Source: Streptomyces griseoluteus
Lineage (GTDB): Bacteria; Actinomycetota; Actinomycetes; Streptomycetales; Streptomycetaceae
Direction of reading: 5' to 3'
DNA: 64,000 nt
Assembly (NCBI GenBank): GCA_000717735.1
Contig: JOBE01000024.1
Coordinates: 1-64,000, forward strand
Below, one piece after another: positions 1-7,540 of this stretch (position 1 is its first letter; each line of letters starts with the position of its first letter). The notes below the pieces were generated by a model that was not told the DNA's origin, made no database searches, and worked only from the letters and a program-made list of their open reading frames with translations. The position numbers were made by a program, and so were the translations under genes.

Positions 1-34
1 GTCTTCGGTGCGGGGAGCTCCCCGCACCGAAGAC
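1..34. repeat. Perfect 34-bp palindrome at the window edge
   Basis: The first 34 bases equal their own reverse complement with no mismatch (each 17-base arm begins GTCTTCGGTGCGG). The right half reads naturally into the P-type ATPase frame (residues PAPKTFENVPG). The left half is its mirror image and gives residues I would not expect there. This looks more like a fold-back artefact at a contig end than a biological inverted repeat, but the sequence alone cannot decide. Confidence 0.8.
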
Positions 35-740
35 CTTCGAGAACGTCCCCGGGCTCGGCGTGCGCGGCTCGGTCGACGGCCACCTGGTCCTCGTCGGGCG
101 CGCCGCCCTGCTCACGGCCGAAGGCGTCGAGATCCCGGCCGGCGCCGCCGGGCCCGGCGCCGTCCACGTCGCCTGGGACGGGGTGGCCCGGGGCACCCTG
201 ACCGTCGCGGACACCGTCAAGGACACCAGCGCCGAGGCGGTGGCCCGGCTGCGCGGCCTGGGGCTGCGGCCCGTGCTGCTCACCGGGGACCACCGGGCGG
301 TGGCCGAGGCCGTCGCGGCGCAGGTGGGCATCGACGAGGTGATCGCGGAGGTGCTGCCGGAGGAGAAGGCCGAGGTCGTCCGACGGCTCCAGGCGGAGGG
401 CCGGACGGTCGCGATGGTGGGCGACGGGGTGAACGACGCCGCCGCGCTCGCCGTCGCGGATCTCGGTCTGGCCATGGGGACGGGGACGGACGCGGCCATC
501 GAGGCGAGCGATCTGACGCTGGTCCGGGGCGATCTGCGGGTCGCGGCGGACGCCATCCGGCTGTCCCGGCGGACCCTGGCGACGATCAGGGGAAACCTGG
601 GCTGGGCCTTCGGCTACAACCTCGCCGCGCTGCCCCTCGCGGCGGCCGGCCTGCTCAACCCGATGATCGCGGGCCTGGCCATGGCCCTTTCGTCCGTGTT
701 CGTCGTTTCCAACAGCCTGCGGCTGCGGCGCTTCGCGTGA
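3..740 (+). CDS. copA: Copper-translocating P1B-type ATPase, C-terminal part (5' end outside window)
   Basis: This is the C-terminal third of a heavy-metal P-type ATPase that would export Cu(I) across the cytoplasmic membrane using ATP. The reading frame is open to the left edge, so the GTG near base 60 is internal. Visible parts are the end of the ATP-binding domain, the hinge motif GDGVNDAAALAVAD, and the last two membrane helices. These carry GYN in helix 7 and MALSS in helix 8, the residue pair that defines Cu(I)-specific P1B-1 pumps. The metal-binding N-terminus, CPC motif and phosphorylated DKTGT lie outside the window. The first ~17 bases may be artefactual because they form the left arm of a perfect palindrome. 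Confidence 0.92.
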   Translation, partial: LRCGELPAPKTFENVPGLGVRGSVDGHLVLVGRAALLTAEGVEIPAGAAGPGAVHVAWDGVARGTLTVADTVKDTSAEAVARLRGLGLRPVLLTGDHRAVAEAVAAQVGIDEVIAEVLPEEKAEVVRRLQAEGRTVAMVGDGVNDAAALAVADLGLAMGTGTDAAIEASDLTLVRGDLRVAADAIRLSRRTLATIRGNLGWAFGYNLAALPLAAAGLLNPMIAGLAMALSSVFVVSNSLRLRRFA

Positions 741-837
741 ATTCACCCACACGTGACGCACAGGACCTTCACAAGGAGATCTAGATCACAGATATTGGGG
801 GGTAACCATCTGGGCTGTTCGCGAGTCTAAGTGGGCG

Positions 838-936
838 ATGCCAGAGAACGTCTTGGGGGACGTTCATCGGGAGGTCTTGGGGGACGTCCCGTTTTGGCAA
901 GCGTTGAGCCGGGGGACGTGCACCGGGGAGCTTTGA
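838..936 (+). CDS. Possible 32-residue peptide with a repeated VLGDV motif
   Basis: An ATG at 838 opens a 32-codon frame beginning MPENVLGDVHREVLGDV and ending in TGA. VLGDV occurs at residues 5-9 and again at 13-17 because the 13-base sequence TCTTGGGGGACGT is repeated 24 bp apart, exactly eight codons. No Shine-Dalgarno sequence precedes the ATG, and the frame is also open upstream to the ATPase gene. The in-phase repeat could be coding or could be a pair of protein-binding sites that happen to be in phase. I do not recognise a family. Confidence 0.15.
   Translation: MPENVLGDVHREVLGDVPFWQALSRGTCTGEL
851..919 (+). repeat. Three direct repeats of GGGGGACGT
   Basis: GGGGGACGT occurs at 855-863, 879-887 and 911-919. 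The first two copies are extended to TCTTGGGGGACGT. Start-to-start spacings are 24 and 32 bp. Same-strand spaced repeats of this kind suggest a regulator-binding array or a leader, but no downstream gene on this strand is evident before citA, which points the other way. Confidence 0.5.
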
Positions 937-1056
937 GCGGCCCTCCCGTACGTACCCCGGCAGACCGCGTCGTCGCCACCCGCGCTCCGCGCAGCCACCG
1001 CTGACGCGGCAGACGCCCGGCCCGGATCCCGTGGGGGGAATCCGCACCGGGATATG

Positions 1057-1107
1057 GGAAGCGCCCCGACCGTCGACCCGTGGGGGGATCGGCGGCGGGG
1101 CGCTTCC
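1057..1107. terminator. Hairpin downstream of citA
   Basis: GGAAGCGCCCCG at 1057-1068 pairs perfectly with CGGGGCGCTTCC at 1096-1107 across a 27-base loop. It lies about 155 bp past the citA stop. The large loop makes it a weaker candidate than other terminators in this window. Confidence 0.4.
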
Positions 1108-1263
1108 TGCACTCTTCAAGGCCCGGTTCGCCTCCGGGGCGCTCCAGTCGGTGTCGGGAGGGCGATCGTGCTCGACCCTCCTTCGTCGGGCCTCCGCGCG
1201 TTCACCCTCTCGACACCGACCGCGCCCCTTCGGCTCACTCGCCAGGCGCGGCCAGGTACCGGA

Positions 1264-2553
1264 TCAGCGCGCCTCGACCGGGACGAAGTCGCGGAGGACC
1301 TCGCCCGTGTAGATCTGGCGCGGGCGGCCGATGCGGGAACCCGGCTCCTTGATCATCTCGTGCCACTGGGCGATCCAGCCCGGGAGGCGGCCGAGCGCGA
1401 AGAGCACCGTGAACATCTCGGTCGGGAAGCCCATGGCGCGGTAGATCAGGCCCGTGTAGAAGTCCACGTTCGGGTAGAGGTTGCGCGAGACGAAGTACTC
1501 GTCGGAGAGCGCGTGCTCCTCCAGCTTGAGCGCGATGTCGAGCAGCTCGTCGGACTTGCCGAGGGCCGAGAGGACATCGTGCGCCGCCGCCTTGATGATC
1601 TTGGCGCGCGGGTCGAAGGACTTGTACACCCGGTGGCCGAAGCCCATCAGGCGGACGCCGTCCTCCTTGTTCTTCACCTTGCGGATGAACGAGTCGACAT
1701 CGCCGCCGTTGGCCTTGATGCCTTCCAGCATCTCCAGGACCGACTGGTTGGCGCCACCGTGCAGGGGGCCCCACAGGGCCGAGATGCCGGCGGAGATCGA
1801 GGCGAACATGTTCGCCTGCGAGGAGCCGACCAGACGCACGGTGGAGGTCGAGCAGTTCTGCTCGTGGTCCGCGTGCAGGATCAGCAGCTTGTCCAGCGCG
1901 GAGACGACGACCGGGTCGAGTTCGTACTCCTGCGCCGGGACCGAGAAGGTCATGCGCAGGAAGTTCTCGACGTACCCGAGGTCGTTGCGCGGGTAGACGA
2001 AGGGGTGACCGATCGACTTCTTGTACGCGTACGCCGCGATCGTCGGCAGCTTGGCGAGCAGCCGGATCGTGGAGAGGTGGCGCTGCTCCTCGTCGAACGG
2101 GTTGTGGCTGTCCTGGTAGAAGGTGGACAGCGCCGAGACCACCGAGGACAGCATCGCCATCGGGTGGGCGTCGCGCGGGAAGCCGCGGAAGAAGTTCTTG
2201 ACGTCCTCGTGGACCAGCGTGTGCTGCGTGATCTCGTTCTTGAAGGTCGCGAGCTCGTCGACCTTGGGAAGCTCACCGTTGATCAGCAGGTACGCCACCT
2301 CAAGGAAGGTGGAGCGCTCCGCCAGCTGCTCGATGGGGTAACCGCGGTACCGCAGAATCCCCTGCTCACCATCGAGGTAGGTGATCGCGGATTTATAGGC
2401 GGCGGTGTTGCCGTATCCGCTGTCCAGGGTGACCAGACCGGTCTGGGCTCGGAGTTTTCCGATGTCGAAGCCCTTGTCGCCGACGGTGCTCTCGACCACC
2501 GGGTAGGTGTATTCACCGTCCGCGTACCGCAGTACTACAGAGTTGTCGCTCAC
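1264..2553 (-). CDS. citA: Citrate synthase
   Basis: This enzyme condenses oxaloacetate and acetyl-CoA to citrate at the entry to the TCA cycle, in the cytosol. The 429-residue protein matches the hexameric bacterial type in length. The catalytic residues are visible: His265 in PLHGG, His307 in GFGHRVYK, and Asp364 in VDFYTG. The start is the GTG at 2553 (protein begins with SDNSVVLRYADGEYTYPV after the initiator), because GAGGGATGAC precedes it at good spacing and the encoded N-terminus is the conserved one. A longer frame to 2610 adds only an arginine-rich, unconserved extension. It is transcribed away from the helicase gene upstream; a GC hairpin at 2661-2679 and a TTGGGCCAA palindrome lie between them. 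Confidence 0.95.
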   Translation of the reverse strand: MSDNSVVLRYADGEYTYPVVESTVGDKGFDIGKLRAQTGLVTLDSGYGNTAAYKSAITYLDGEQGILRYRGYPIEQLAERSTFLEVAYLLINGELPKVDELATFKNEITQHTLVHEDVKNFFRGFPRDAHPMAMLSSVVSALSTFYQDSHNPFDEEQRHLSTIRLLAKLPTIAAYAYKKSIGHPFVYPRNDLGYVENFLRMTFSVPAQEYELDPVVVSALDKLLILHADHEQNCSTSTVRLVGSSQANMFASISAGISALWGPLHGGANQSVLEMLEGIKANGGDVDSFIRKVKNKEDGVRLMGFGHRVYKSFDPRAKIIKAAAHDVLSALGKSDELLDIALKLEEHALSDEYFVSRNLYPNVDFYTGLIYRAMGFPTEMFTVLFALGRLPGWIAQWHEMIKEPGSRIGRPRQIYTGEVLRDFVPVEAR

Positions 2554-2660
2554 GTCATCCCTCACCGACGTAGTGCCTCTTCTTCGAGGTGCCCTGACTG
2601 TCTCTACCATCCCCCATTTGGCTCAGGAGAGTGCACTCGGGGTCGACCATTGGGCCAATC

Positions 2661-2679
2661 GGCGGCACTCAGTGCCGCC
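2661..2679 (-). terminator. Short perfect hairpin between recD2 and citA
   Basis: GGCGGCAC and GTGCCGCC pair over a three-base TCA loop. The site is 54 bp past the end of the helicase gene and 108 bp upstream of the citA start. It could end recD2 transcription or serve as an operator in the citA promoter region. Confidence 0.4.
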
Positions 2680-2732
2680 AACCTTCATATCCTGCCCCCT
2701 TCGCCCCGGTTCCGGTAGTCCTCCGTGATCTT

Positions 2733-4958
2733 TCACACGAGGGTGCGACCTGTGAGCCGAAACGCGAGTGCGGTAAAGCGTCTACCCGCGGAGACCGTTC
2801 GGACCGCCTGGGCGATGGCCCGGCGGGAGCCCACCAGGACGACCAGCTTCCGGGCCCGGGTCACCGCCGTGTAGAGCAGGTTCCGCTGGAGCATCATCCA
2901 CGCGCTCATGGTGACCGGGATCACCACGGCCGGATACTCGCTGCCCTGCGAACGGTGGATGGTGACCGCGTAGGCATGGGCGAGTTCGTCCAGCTCGTCG
3001 AAGTCGTACGGCACCTCCTCGTCCTCGTCCGTCCGCACGGTCAGCCGCTGTTCGACGGTGTCGAGCGCGGTAACGACACCGACCGTGCCGTTGAAGACCC
3101 CGTTGGCTCCCTTGTCATAGTTGTTCCTGATCTGGGTGACCTTGTCACCCACCCGGAAGACCCGGCCGCCGAACCGCTTCTCGGGCAGGTCCGGCCGGGC
3201 CGGGGTGATCGCCTGCTGCAGCAGTCCGTTGAGCGAGCCCGCACCCGCCGGGCCCCGGTGCATCGGGGCGAGGACCTGGACGTCCCGGCGCGGGTCGAGC
3301 CCGAACTTGGCCGGAATCCGGTGGGCCGCGACGTCCACGGCGACCCGGGCGGCGTCCTCGGTCTCCTCCTCGGCGAAGAGGAAGAAGTCCGGCAGGCCCT
3401 GGGTCTGCGGCGGGGTGCCGGCGTTGATCCGGTGCGCGTTGACGACCACGCCGGACTCCTGGGCCTGCCGGAAGATCCGGGTCAGCCGGACCGCCGGTAC
3501 GGGACTTCCCGGGGCGAGCAGATCGCCGAGGACCTCGCCCGCGCCGACCGAGGGCAGCTGGTCCACATCGCCCACGAGCAGCAGATGGGCGCCCGGCGCC
3601 ACCGCCTTGACCAGCTTGTTCGCCAGGAGCAGGTCGAGCATGGAGGCCTCGTCGACCACGATCAGGTCGGCGTCGAGGGGCCGGTCGCGGTCGTAGGCCG
3701 CGTCGCCTCCCGGCTTGAGCTCCAGGAGCCGGTGCACGGTGGAGGCCTCGGCGCCGGTCAGCTCGGCGAGCCGCTTGGCGGCCCGCCCGGTGGGGGCCGC
3801 GAGGACGACCTTGGCCTTCTTGGCGCGGGCCAGCTCCACGATGGACCGCACCGTGAACGACTTGCCGCAGCCGGGTCCGCCGGTGAGCACGGCGACCTTG
3901 CGGGTGAGGGCGAGCCGCACGGCCTCCTCCTGCTCGGGCGCGAGCGAGGCCCCCGTCCGGTCCGCGAGCCAGGCGAGGGCCTTGTCCCAGGCCACGTCCC
4001 GGAAGGCCGGCATCCGGTCCTCCTCGGTGCCGAGCAGCCGCCGCAGCTGCCCGGCGAGCGACAGCTCGGCCCGGTGGAAGGGGATCAGGTACACGGCCGT
4101 GACGGGCGTCCCCTCGGGTCCCGGCACCACTTCCCGTACGACTCCCTCGGGGTCCTCGGCCAGCTCGGCGAGGCACTCGATGACGAGCCCCGTGTCGACC
4201 TGGAGGAGTTTGACGGCGTCGGCGATCAACCGCTCCTCGGGGAGGAAGCAGTGACCCTGGTCGCTGGACTGCGAAAGGGCGTACTGCAGGCCGGCCTTCA
4301 CCCGGTCCGGGCTGTCGTGCGGGATGCCCACGGACTGCGCGATCTTGTCGGCGGTGAGGAAGCCGATGCCCCAGACGTCGGCGGCGAGCCGGTAGGGCTG
4401 GTTCTTCACGACGGAGATGGAGGCGTCCCCGTACTTCTTGTAGATCCGCACGGCGATGGAGGTGGAGACCCCGACCCCCTGGAGGAAGACCATGACCTCC
4501 TTGATCGCCTTCTGCTCCTCCCACGCGGCCATGATCTTCTTGGTCCGCTTGGGGCCGAGCCCCGGGACCTCGATCAGACGCGCGGGGGCGTCTTCGAGGA
4601 CGTCGAGGGTGTCGAGCCCGAAGTGCTGGGTGATGCGGTCGGCGAAGACGGGCCCGATGCCCTTGACGAGCCCGGATCCCAGATACCGGCGGATGCCCTG
4701 GATGGTGGCGGGCAGAAGCGTCGTGTAGTTGTCGACGGTGAACTGCTTCCCGTACTGCGGATGGGACCCCCAACGGCCCTCCATCCGCAGCGACTCCCCC
4801 GGCTGCGCGCCGAGCAGCGCGCCGACGACCGTGAGCAGGTCACCGGCACCGCGCCCGGTGTCGACGCGGGCGACCGTGTACCCGCTCTCCTCGTTGGCGT
4901 AGGTGATCCGCTCCAGGACCCCTTCGAGCACTGCCGGACCGCGACCCTCGTTGGACAT
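2733..4958 (-). CDS. recD2: RecD2-type ATP-dependent DNA helicase
   Basis: A superfamily 1B 5'-3' DNA helicase of the RecD2/YrrC type, which works without RecBC and is linked to replication and repair. The 741 residues follow the family layout: an N-terminal OB-like region with helix-hairpin-helix segments (VPGLGPKRTKKI and GIGFLTADKIA), then the helicase core. The core shows Walker A GGPGCGKS (Lys near 366), Walker B VVDEASMLD, motif III VGDVDQLPSVG, and the C-terminal motifs TIHRSQGSEYPAV and LYTAVTRARKLVVLVG. The start was placed at the ATG at 4958 (MSNEGRGPAVLEGVLERI); the 40 residues upstream in frame are not family-like. The ribosome site is weak. The gene stands alone between citA and a toxin-antitoxin relic. 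Confidence 0.9.
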   Translation of the reverse strand: MSNEGRGPAVLEGVLERITYANEESGYTVARVDTGRGAGDLLTVVGALLGAQPGESLRMEGRWGSHPQYGKQFTVDNYTTLLPATIQGIRRYLGSGLVKGIGPVFADRITQHFGLDTLDVLEDAPARLIEVPGLGPKRTKKIMAAWEEQKAIKEVMVFLQGVGVSTSIAVRIYKKYGDASISVVKNQPYRLAADVWGIGFLTADKIAQSVGIPHDSPDRVKAGLQYALSQSSDQGHCFLPEERLIADAVKLLQVDTGLVIECLAELAEDPEGVVREVVPGPEGTPVTAVYLIPFHRAELSLAGQLRRLLGTEEDRMPAFRDVAWDKALAWLADRTGASLAPEQEEAVRLALTRKVAVLTGGPGCGKSFTVRSIVELARAKKAKVVLAAPTGRAAKRLAELTGAEASTVHRLLELKPGGDAAYDRDRPLDADLIVVDEASMLDLLLANKLVKAVAPGAHLLLVGDVDQLPSVGAGEVLGDLLAPGSPVPAVRLTRIFRQAQESGVVVNAHRINAGTPPQTQGLPDFFLFAEEETEDAARVAVDVAAHRIPAKFGLDPRRDVQVLAPMHRGPAGAGSLNGLLQQAITPARPDLPEKRFGGRVFRVGDKVTQIRNNYDKGANGVFNGTVGVVTALDTVEQRLTVRTDEDEEVPYDFDELDELAHAYAVTIHRSQGSEYPAVVIPVTMSAWMMLQRNLLYTAVTRARKLVVLVGSRRAIAQAVRTVSAGRRFTALAFRLTGRTLV

Positions 4959-5089
4959 GCACCGACCGTAGCGAAGGCCTCGGACAGCCGGGGCCCCGGA
5001 GGCGGATCTGTGGACGGCATCCGGCGGCCCGGGGCTAGCGTGTACGAGGAGTGGGCGCCCTTCCCGTATGACGCACATGGAGGGTGACC

Positions 5090-5473
5090 ATGGGTGTGAC
5101 CACCGTGGACGTGGACGAAGACGTACTCGCTGAGGCCGCGAAACCGCTCGGTACGACCACGAAGAAGGACACGATCAACACGGCGTTGGAAGAAGTCATC
5201 AGGCGCCATCGCCGCAGGGCCGCCTACCAGCGCCTCGCGGAGCGGGGCGCACGAGGTGAACTGGAGCCCACCCGCCGAGCATGGGAAGCCCGCAAGGCCC
5301 CCCAGCACGGACGCCGAGTGATCACCTACCTCATCGACACACCAGTGCCTACGTTTCACCGCGGCATCCATCCCGCCGCGCACCGCCGTTGGGACGCCGA
5401 GATCGAGACGGGTGCTTTCGGCACGTGGAGGGCCACCAGGACGGGACAATCCATCCGGCACGTGGGCGAGTGA
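5090..5473 (+). CDS. vapB: VapB-like antitoxin fused in frame to a VapC remnant
   Basis: The first ~76 residues are a VapB-type (DUF2191) antitoxin: a ribbon-helix-helix-like start (GVTTVDVDEDVLAEAAKPLG, then KKDTINTALEEV) followed by a basic helix RRHRRRAAYQRL. The start is the ATG at 5090, with GGAGG six bases before it. Normally the antitoxin stops just before an overlapping toxin gene. Here the frame runs through the toxin start (VITYLIDT) and ends after about 50 more residues, so the product is a fusion of antitoxin and a scrap of PIN domain. The antitoxin part could still bind DNA or a toxin encoded elsewhere, but no active partner is present here. Confidence 0.6.
   Translation: MGVTTVDVDEDVLAEAAKPLGTTTKKDTINTALEEVIRRHRRRAAYQRLAERGARGELEPTRRAWEARKAPQHGRRVITYLIDTPVPTFHRGIHPAAHRRWDAEIETGAFGTWRATRTGQSIRHVGE
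5318..5473 (+). pseudogene. Truncated VapC (PIN-domain RNase) remnant
   Basis: VapC toxins start with a hydrophobic strand and the first catalytic Asp (typically TYLIDTSALVRL). Here VITYLIDT is intact, but the following residues read PVPTFHRG, then RRWDAEIETGAFGTW again looks like VapC residues ~25-45, and the frame stops with no further acidic catalytic residues. About two thirds of the ~130-residue toxin is missing. This is a decayed type II toxin gene. Confidence 0.6.
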
Positions 5474-5588
5474 CCGCTCACAGGCAGCGCGCCGGGCGCC
5501 GTACGTCCACGACCGCCCGCCCCCGCACGGCCGGGCGGCCCTCGCCTCGGCCCCTCCGCACCGGGGCCGGGCAGCTCGATGGAACCGG

Positions 5589-6392
5589 TCACACCGCCAG
5601 GAAGCGGTCCAGCGTCTCCTCCAGGACCTCCACGCCGTCCCGGGCCCACAGCTCGTCGTTGAAGAGCTCCACCTCGACCGGGCCCGTGTAGCCGGCCTTC
5701 TCGACCAGGTGCGCCCAAGCGCGGAGGTCGATGCAGCCCTCGCCCAACTGGCCCCGGCCGTTGAGGACACCGGCCGGCAGCGGGGTGGTCCAGTCGGCGA
5801 GCTGGAAGCTGTGGATCCGGCCCTGCGCGCCCGCGCGTTCCACCGCCGCCGGGGCGCGGTCGTCCCACCACAGGTGGTACGTGTCGACGGTGACGCCCAC
5901 CTGGTCGGCGGGGAACCGTTCCGCGACCTCCAGGGCCTGGTCCAGGGTGGAGACCGCGCACCGGTCGGAGGCGTACATCGGGTGCAGCGGCTCGATGGCG
6001 AGGCGGATGCCGCGCTCCCCCGCGTAGGGGGCGAGCGCGCCGATCGACTCCGTGATGCGAGCCCTGGCCGACGGCAGGTCCGGGCAGGCGGCGGTGAGGC
6101 CGCCGGAGACCAGGACGAGGGTGTCGGTGCCGAGCGTCACGGCCTCGTCGATCGCCGCGCGGTTGTCCTCCTCCCAGCCGTCCGAGGTGAAGAAGCCGCC
6201 CCGGCAGAGGGTGGTGACGGCGAGGCCCGCGTCGCGGACCAGCGAGGCCGCCGCCTCGATCCCGTACTCCTGGACCGGTGCGCGCCACAGGCCCACGCCG
6301 GGGATGCCCAGGCGGACGCAGTGGGCGATGAGTTCGGGCAGGGCGAGCTGCTTGACCGTCATCTGGTTGACGCTGAAGCGGTCGAGGTTCAC
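5589..6392 (-). CDS. Sugar phosphate isomerase/epimerase family protein
   Basis: A 267-residue TIM-barrel protein of the AP-endonuclease-2/xylose-isomerase-like superfamily, cytoplasmic, expected to isomerise or epimerise a sugar or inositol-type intermediate with a divalent metal. Visible metal-site segments are LAIEPLHP (Glu), VTVDTYHLWWDD (Asp, His), IHSFQLADW (His, Asp) and VEVELFND (Glu). The GTG start at 6392 overlaps the stop of the upstream DUF993 gene (GTGA), so the two are translationally coupled. It is the last gene of the operon that starts with the oxidoreductase at 8688. The exact substrate cannot be read from the sequence. Confidence 0.8.
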   Translation of the reverse strand: MNLDRFSVNQMTVKQLALPELIAHCVRLGIPGVGLWRAPVQEYGIEAAASLVRDAGLAVTTLCRGGFFTSDGWEEDNRAAIDEAVTLGTDTLVLVSGGLTAACPDLPSARARITESIGALAPYAGERGIRLAIEPLHPMYASDRCAVSTLDQALEVAERFPADQVGVTVDTYHLWWDDRAPAAVERAGAQGRIHSFQLADWTTPLPAGVLNGRGQLGEGCIDLRAWAHLVEKAGYTGPVEVELFNDELWARDGVEVLEETLDRFLAV

Positions 6393-7540
6393 CGCGGCAC
6401 TCCGTACACCGTCAGGAGGGATCGCATCCGGGCCTCCGCGAGCGCCGGGTCGGGGAACAGGCCGAGGCCGTCGGCGAGTTCGTACGCGCGCGCCATGTGC
6501 GGGAGCGAACGGGCGGACTGCAGGCCGCCGACCATCGTGAAGTGGTCCTGGTGGCCGGCCAGCCAGGCGAGGAGGACGACACCCGTCTTGTAGAAGCGGG
6601 TCGGCGTCTGGAAGAGGTGCCGGGAGAGGGCGACCGTCGGATCGAGGGTCGCGCGGAAGCCCTCGACGTCACCCGTGTCCAGGGTCCTGACGGCGTCCGC
6701 CGCCAGCGGCGCCAGCGGGTCGAAGATGCCGAGCAGGGCGTGGCTGAAGCCCTGTTCGTCGCCGGCGATCAGCTCCGGGTAGTGGAAGTCGTCGCCCGTG
6801 TAGCAGCGGACGCCCTCCGGGAGGCGGCGGCGGAGCTCGACCTCGCGCCGGGCGTCGAGGAGGGAGACCTTGATGCCGTCGACCTTGTCGGGGTGGGCCT
6901 TGATCACGTCGAGGAAGGTCTCAGTGGCGGCGTCGAGGTCGGCGGAGCCCCAGTAGCCCTCCAGCGCCGGGTCGAACATCGGGCCCAGCCAGTGCAGGAT
7001 GACCGGTTCGCTCGCCTGGCGGAGGAGGTGCCCGTACAGGTCGAGGTAGTCCTCGGGTCCGGAAGCGGCGGCGGCGAGCGCGCGGGAGGCCATCAGGATG
7101 GCCTGGGAGCCGGTCTCCTCGACGAGGGCGAGCTGCTCCTCGTACGCCTTGCGGACCTCGGCCAGGCCGGCGGGTCCTGTGAGCTGGTCGGTGCCGACGC
7201 CGCAGGCGATCAGGCCGCCCACGCTGCGCGCCTCCGCCGCGCTGCGGCGGATCAGCTCGGCGGCCCCGCTCCAGTCGAGGCCCATGCCGCGCTGGGCGGT
7301 GTCCATGGCCTCGGCGACCCCGAGGCCCTGGGACCAGAGGTGGCGGCGGAAGGCGAGGGTGGCGTCCCAGTCGACGGCGGCGGGCGAGTCGGGGCTGGTG
7401 TCGGCGTGCGGGTCGGCGACGACGTGGGCGGCGGAGAAGACCGTACGGGAGGTCAGGGCGCCGGCCGTGGTGAGCACGAGGGGCTCGGTGCGGGGGCTGT
7501 ACTCCCGTACGCCGCCGTCGGGTCCGGGCAGGCGGATCAC
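6389..7540 (-). CDS. DUF993 family protein (dihydrodipicolinate synthase-like)
   Basis: A 383-residue protein I assign to DUF993, a distant relative of the dihydrodipicolinate synthase/aldolase TIM barrels found next to sugar dehydrogenases in actinobacteria. Recognisable stretches are AMDTAQRGMGLDW, VILHWLGPMFDPALEGYW, and DKVDGIKVSLLD, where the Lys is in the position of a Schiff-base lysine. The GTG start at 7540 overlaps the stop of the upstream oxidoreductase by four bases. Together with its neighbours it should form a pathway for a sugar or cyclitol acid; the family assignment rests on pattern memory and the reaction is unknown. Confidence 0.7.
   Translation of the reverse strand: MIRLPGPDGGVREYSPRTEPLVLTTAGALTSRTVFSAAHVVADPHADTSPDSPAAVDWDATLAFRRHLWSQGLGVAEAMDTAQRGMGLDWSGAAELIRRSAAEARSVGGLIACGVGTDQLTGPAGLAEVRKAYEEQLALVEETGSQAILMASRALAAAASGPEDYLDLYGHLLRQASEPVILHWLGPMFDPALEGYWGSADLDAATETFLDVIKAHPDKVDGIKVSLLDARREVELRRRLPEGVRCYTGDDFHYPELIAGDEQGFSHALLGIFDPLAPLAADAVRTLDTGDVEGFRATLDPTVALSRHLFQTPTRFYKTGVVLLAWLAGHQDHFTMVGGLQSARSLPHMARAYELADGLGLFPDPALAEARMRSLLTVYGVPR

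Larger units (their letters stand above)
741..1263. other. 520-bp intergenic region, no convincing gene
   Basis: This lies between the ATPase stop and the citA stop, which converge on it. An AAGGAGAT sequence at 773-780 resembles a ribosome site, but no good start follows at normal spacing. The left half carries three GGGGGACGT repeats and a 32-codon frame (separate entries). The right half carries GTGGGGGG twice (1031, 1080) and a 12-bp-stem hairpin. Antisense frames across 781-1119 have arginine/proline-rich shadow composition and were not called. Confidence 0.6.

Noticed and set aside
1..34. Telomere or chromosome-end hairpin
   Set aside because: It sits inside a coding gene next to core genes; an assembly artefact is the simpler reading.
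781..1119. 112-codon minus-strand frame in the copA-citA gap
   Set aside because: Runs antisense through the GGGGGACGT repeats with Arg/Pro-rich composition and no ribosome site.
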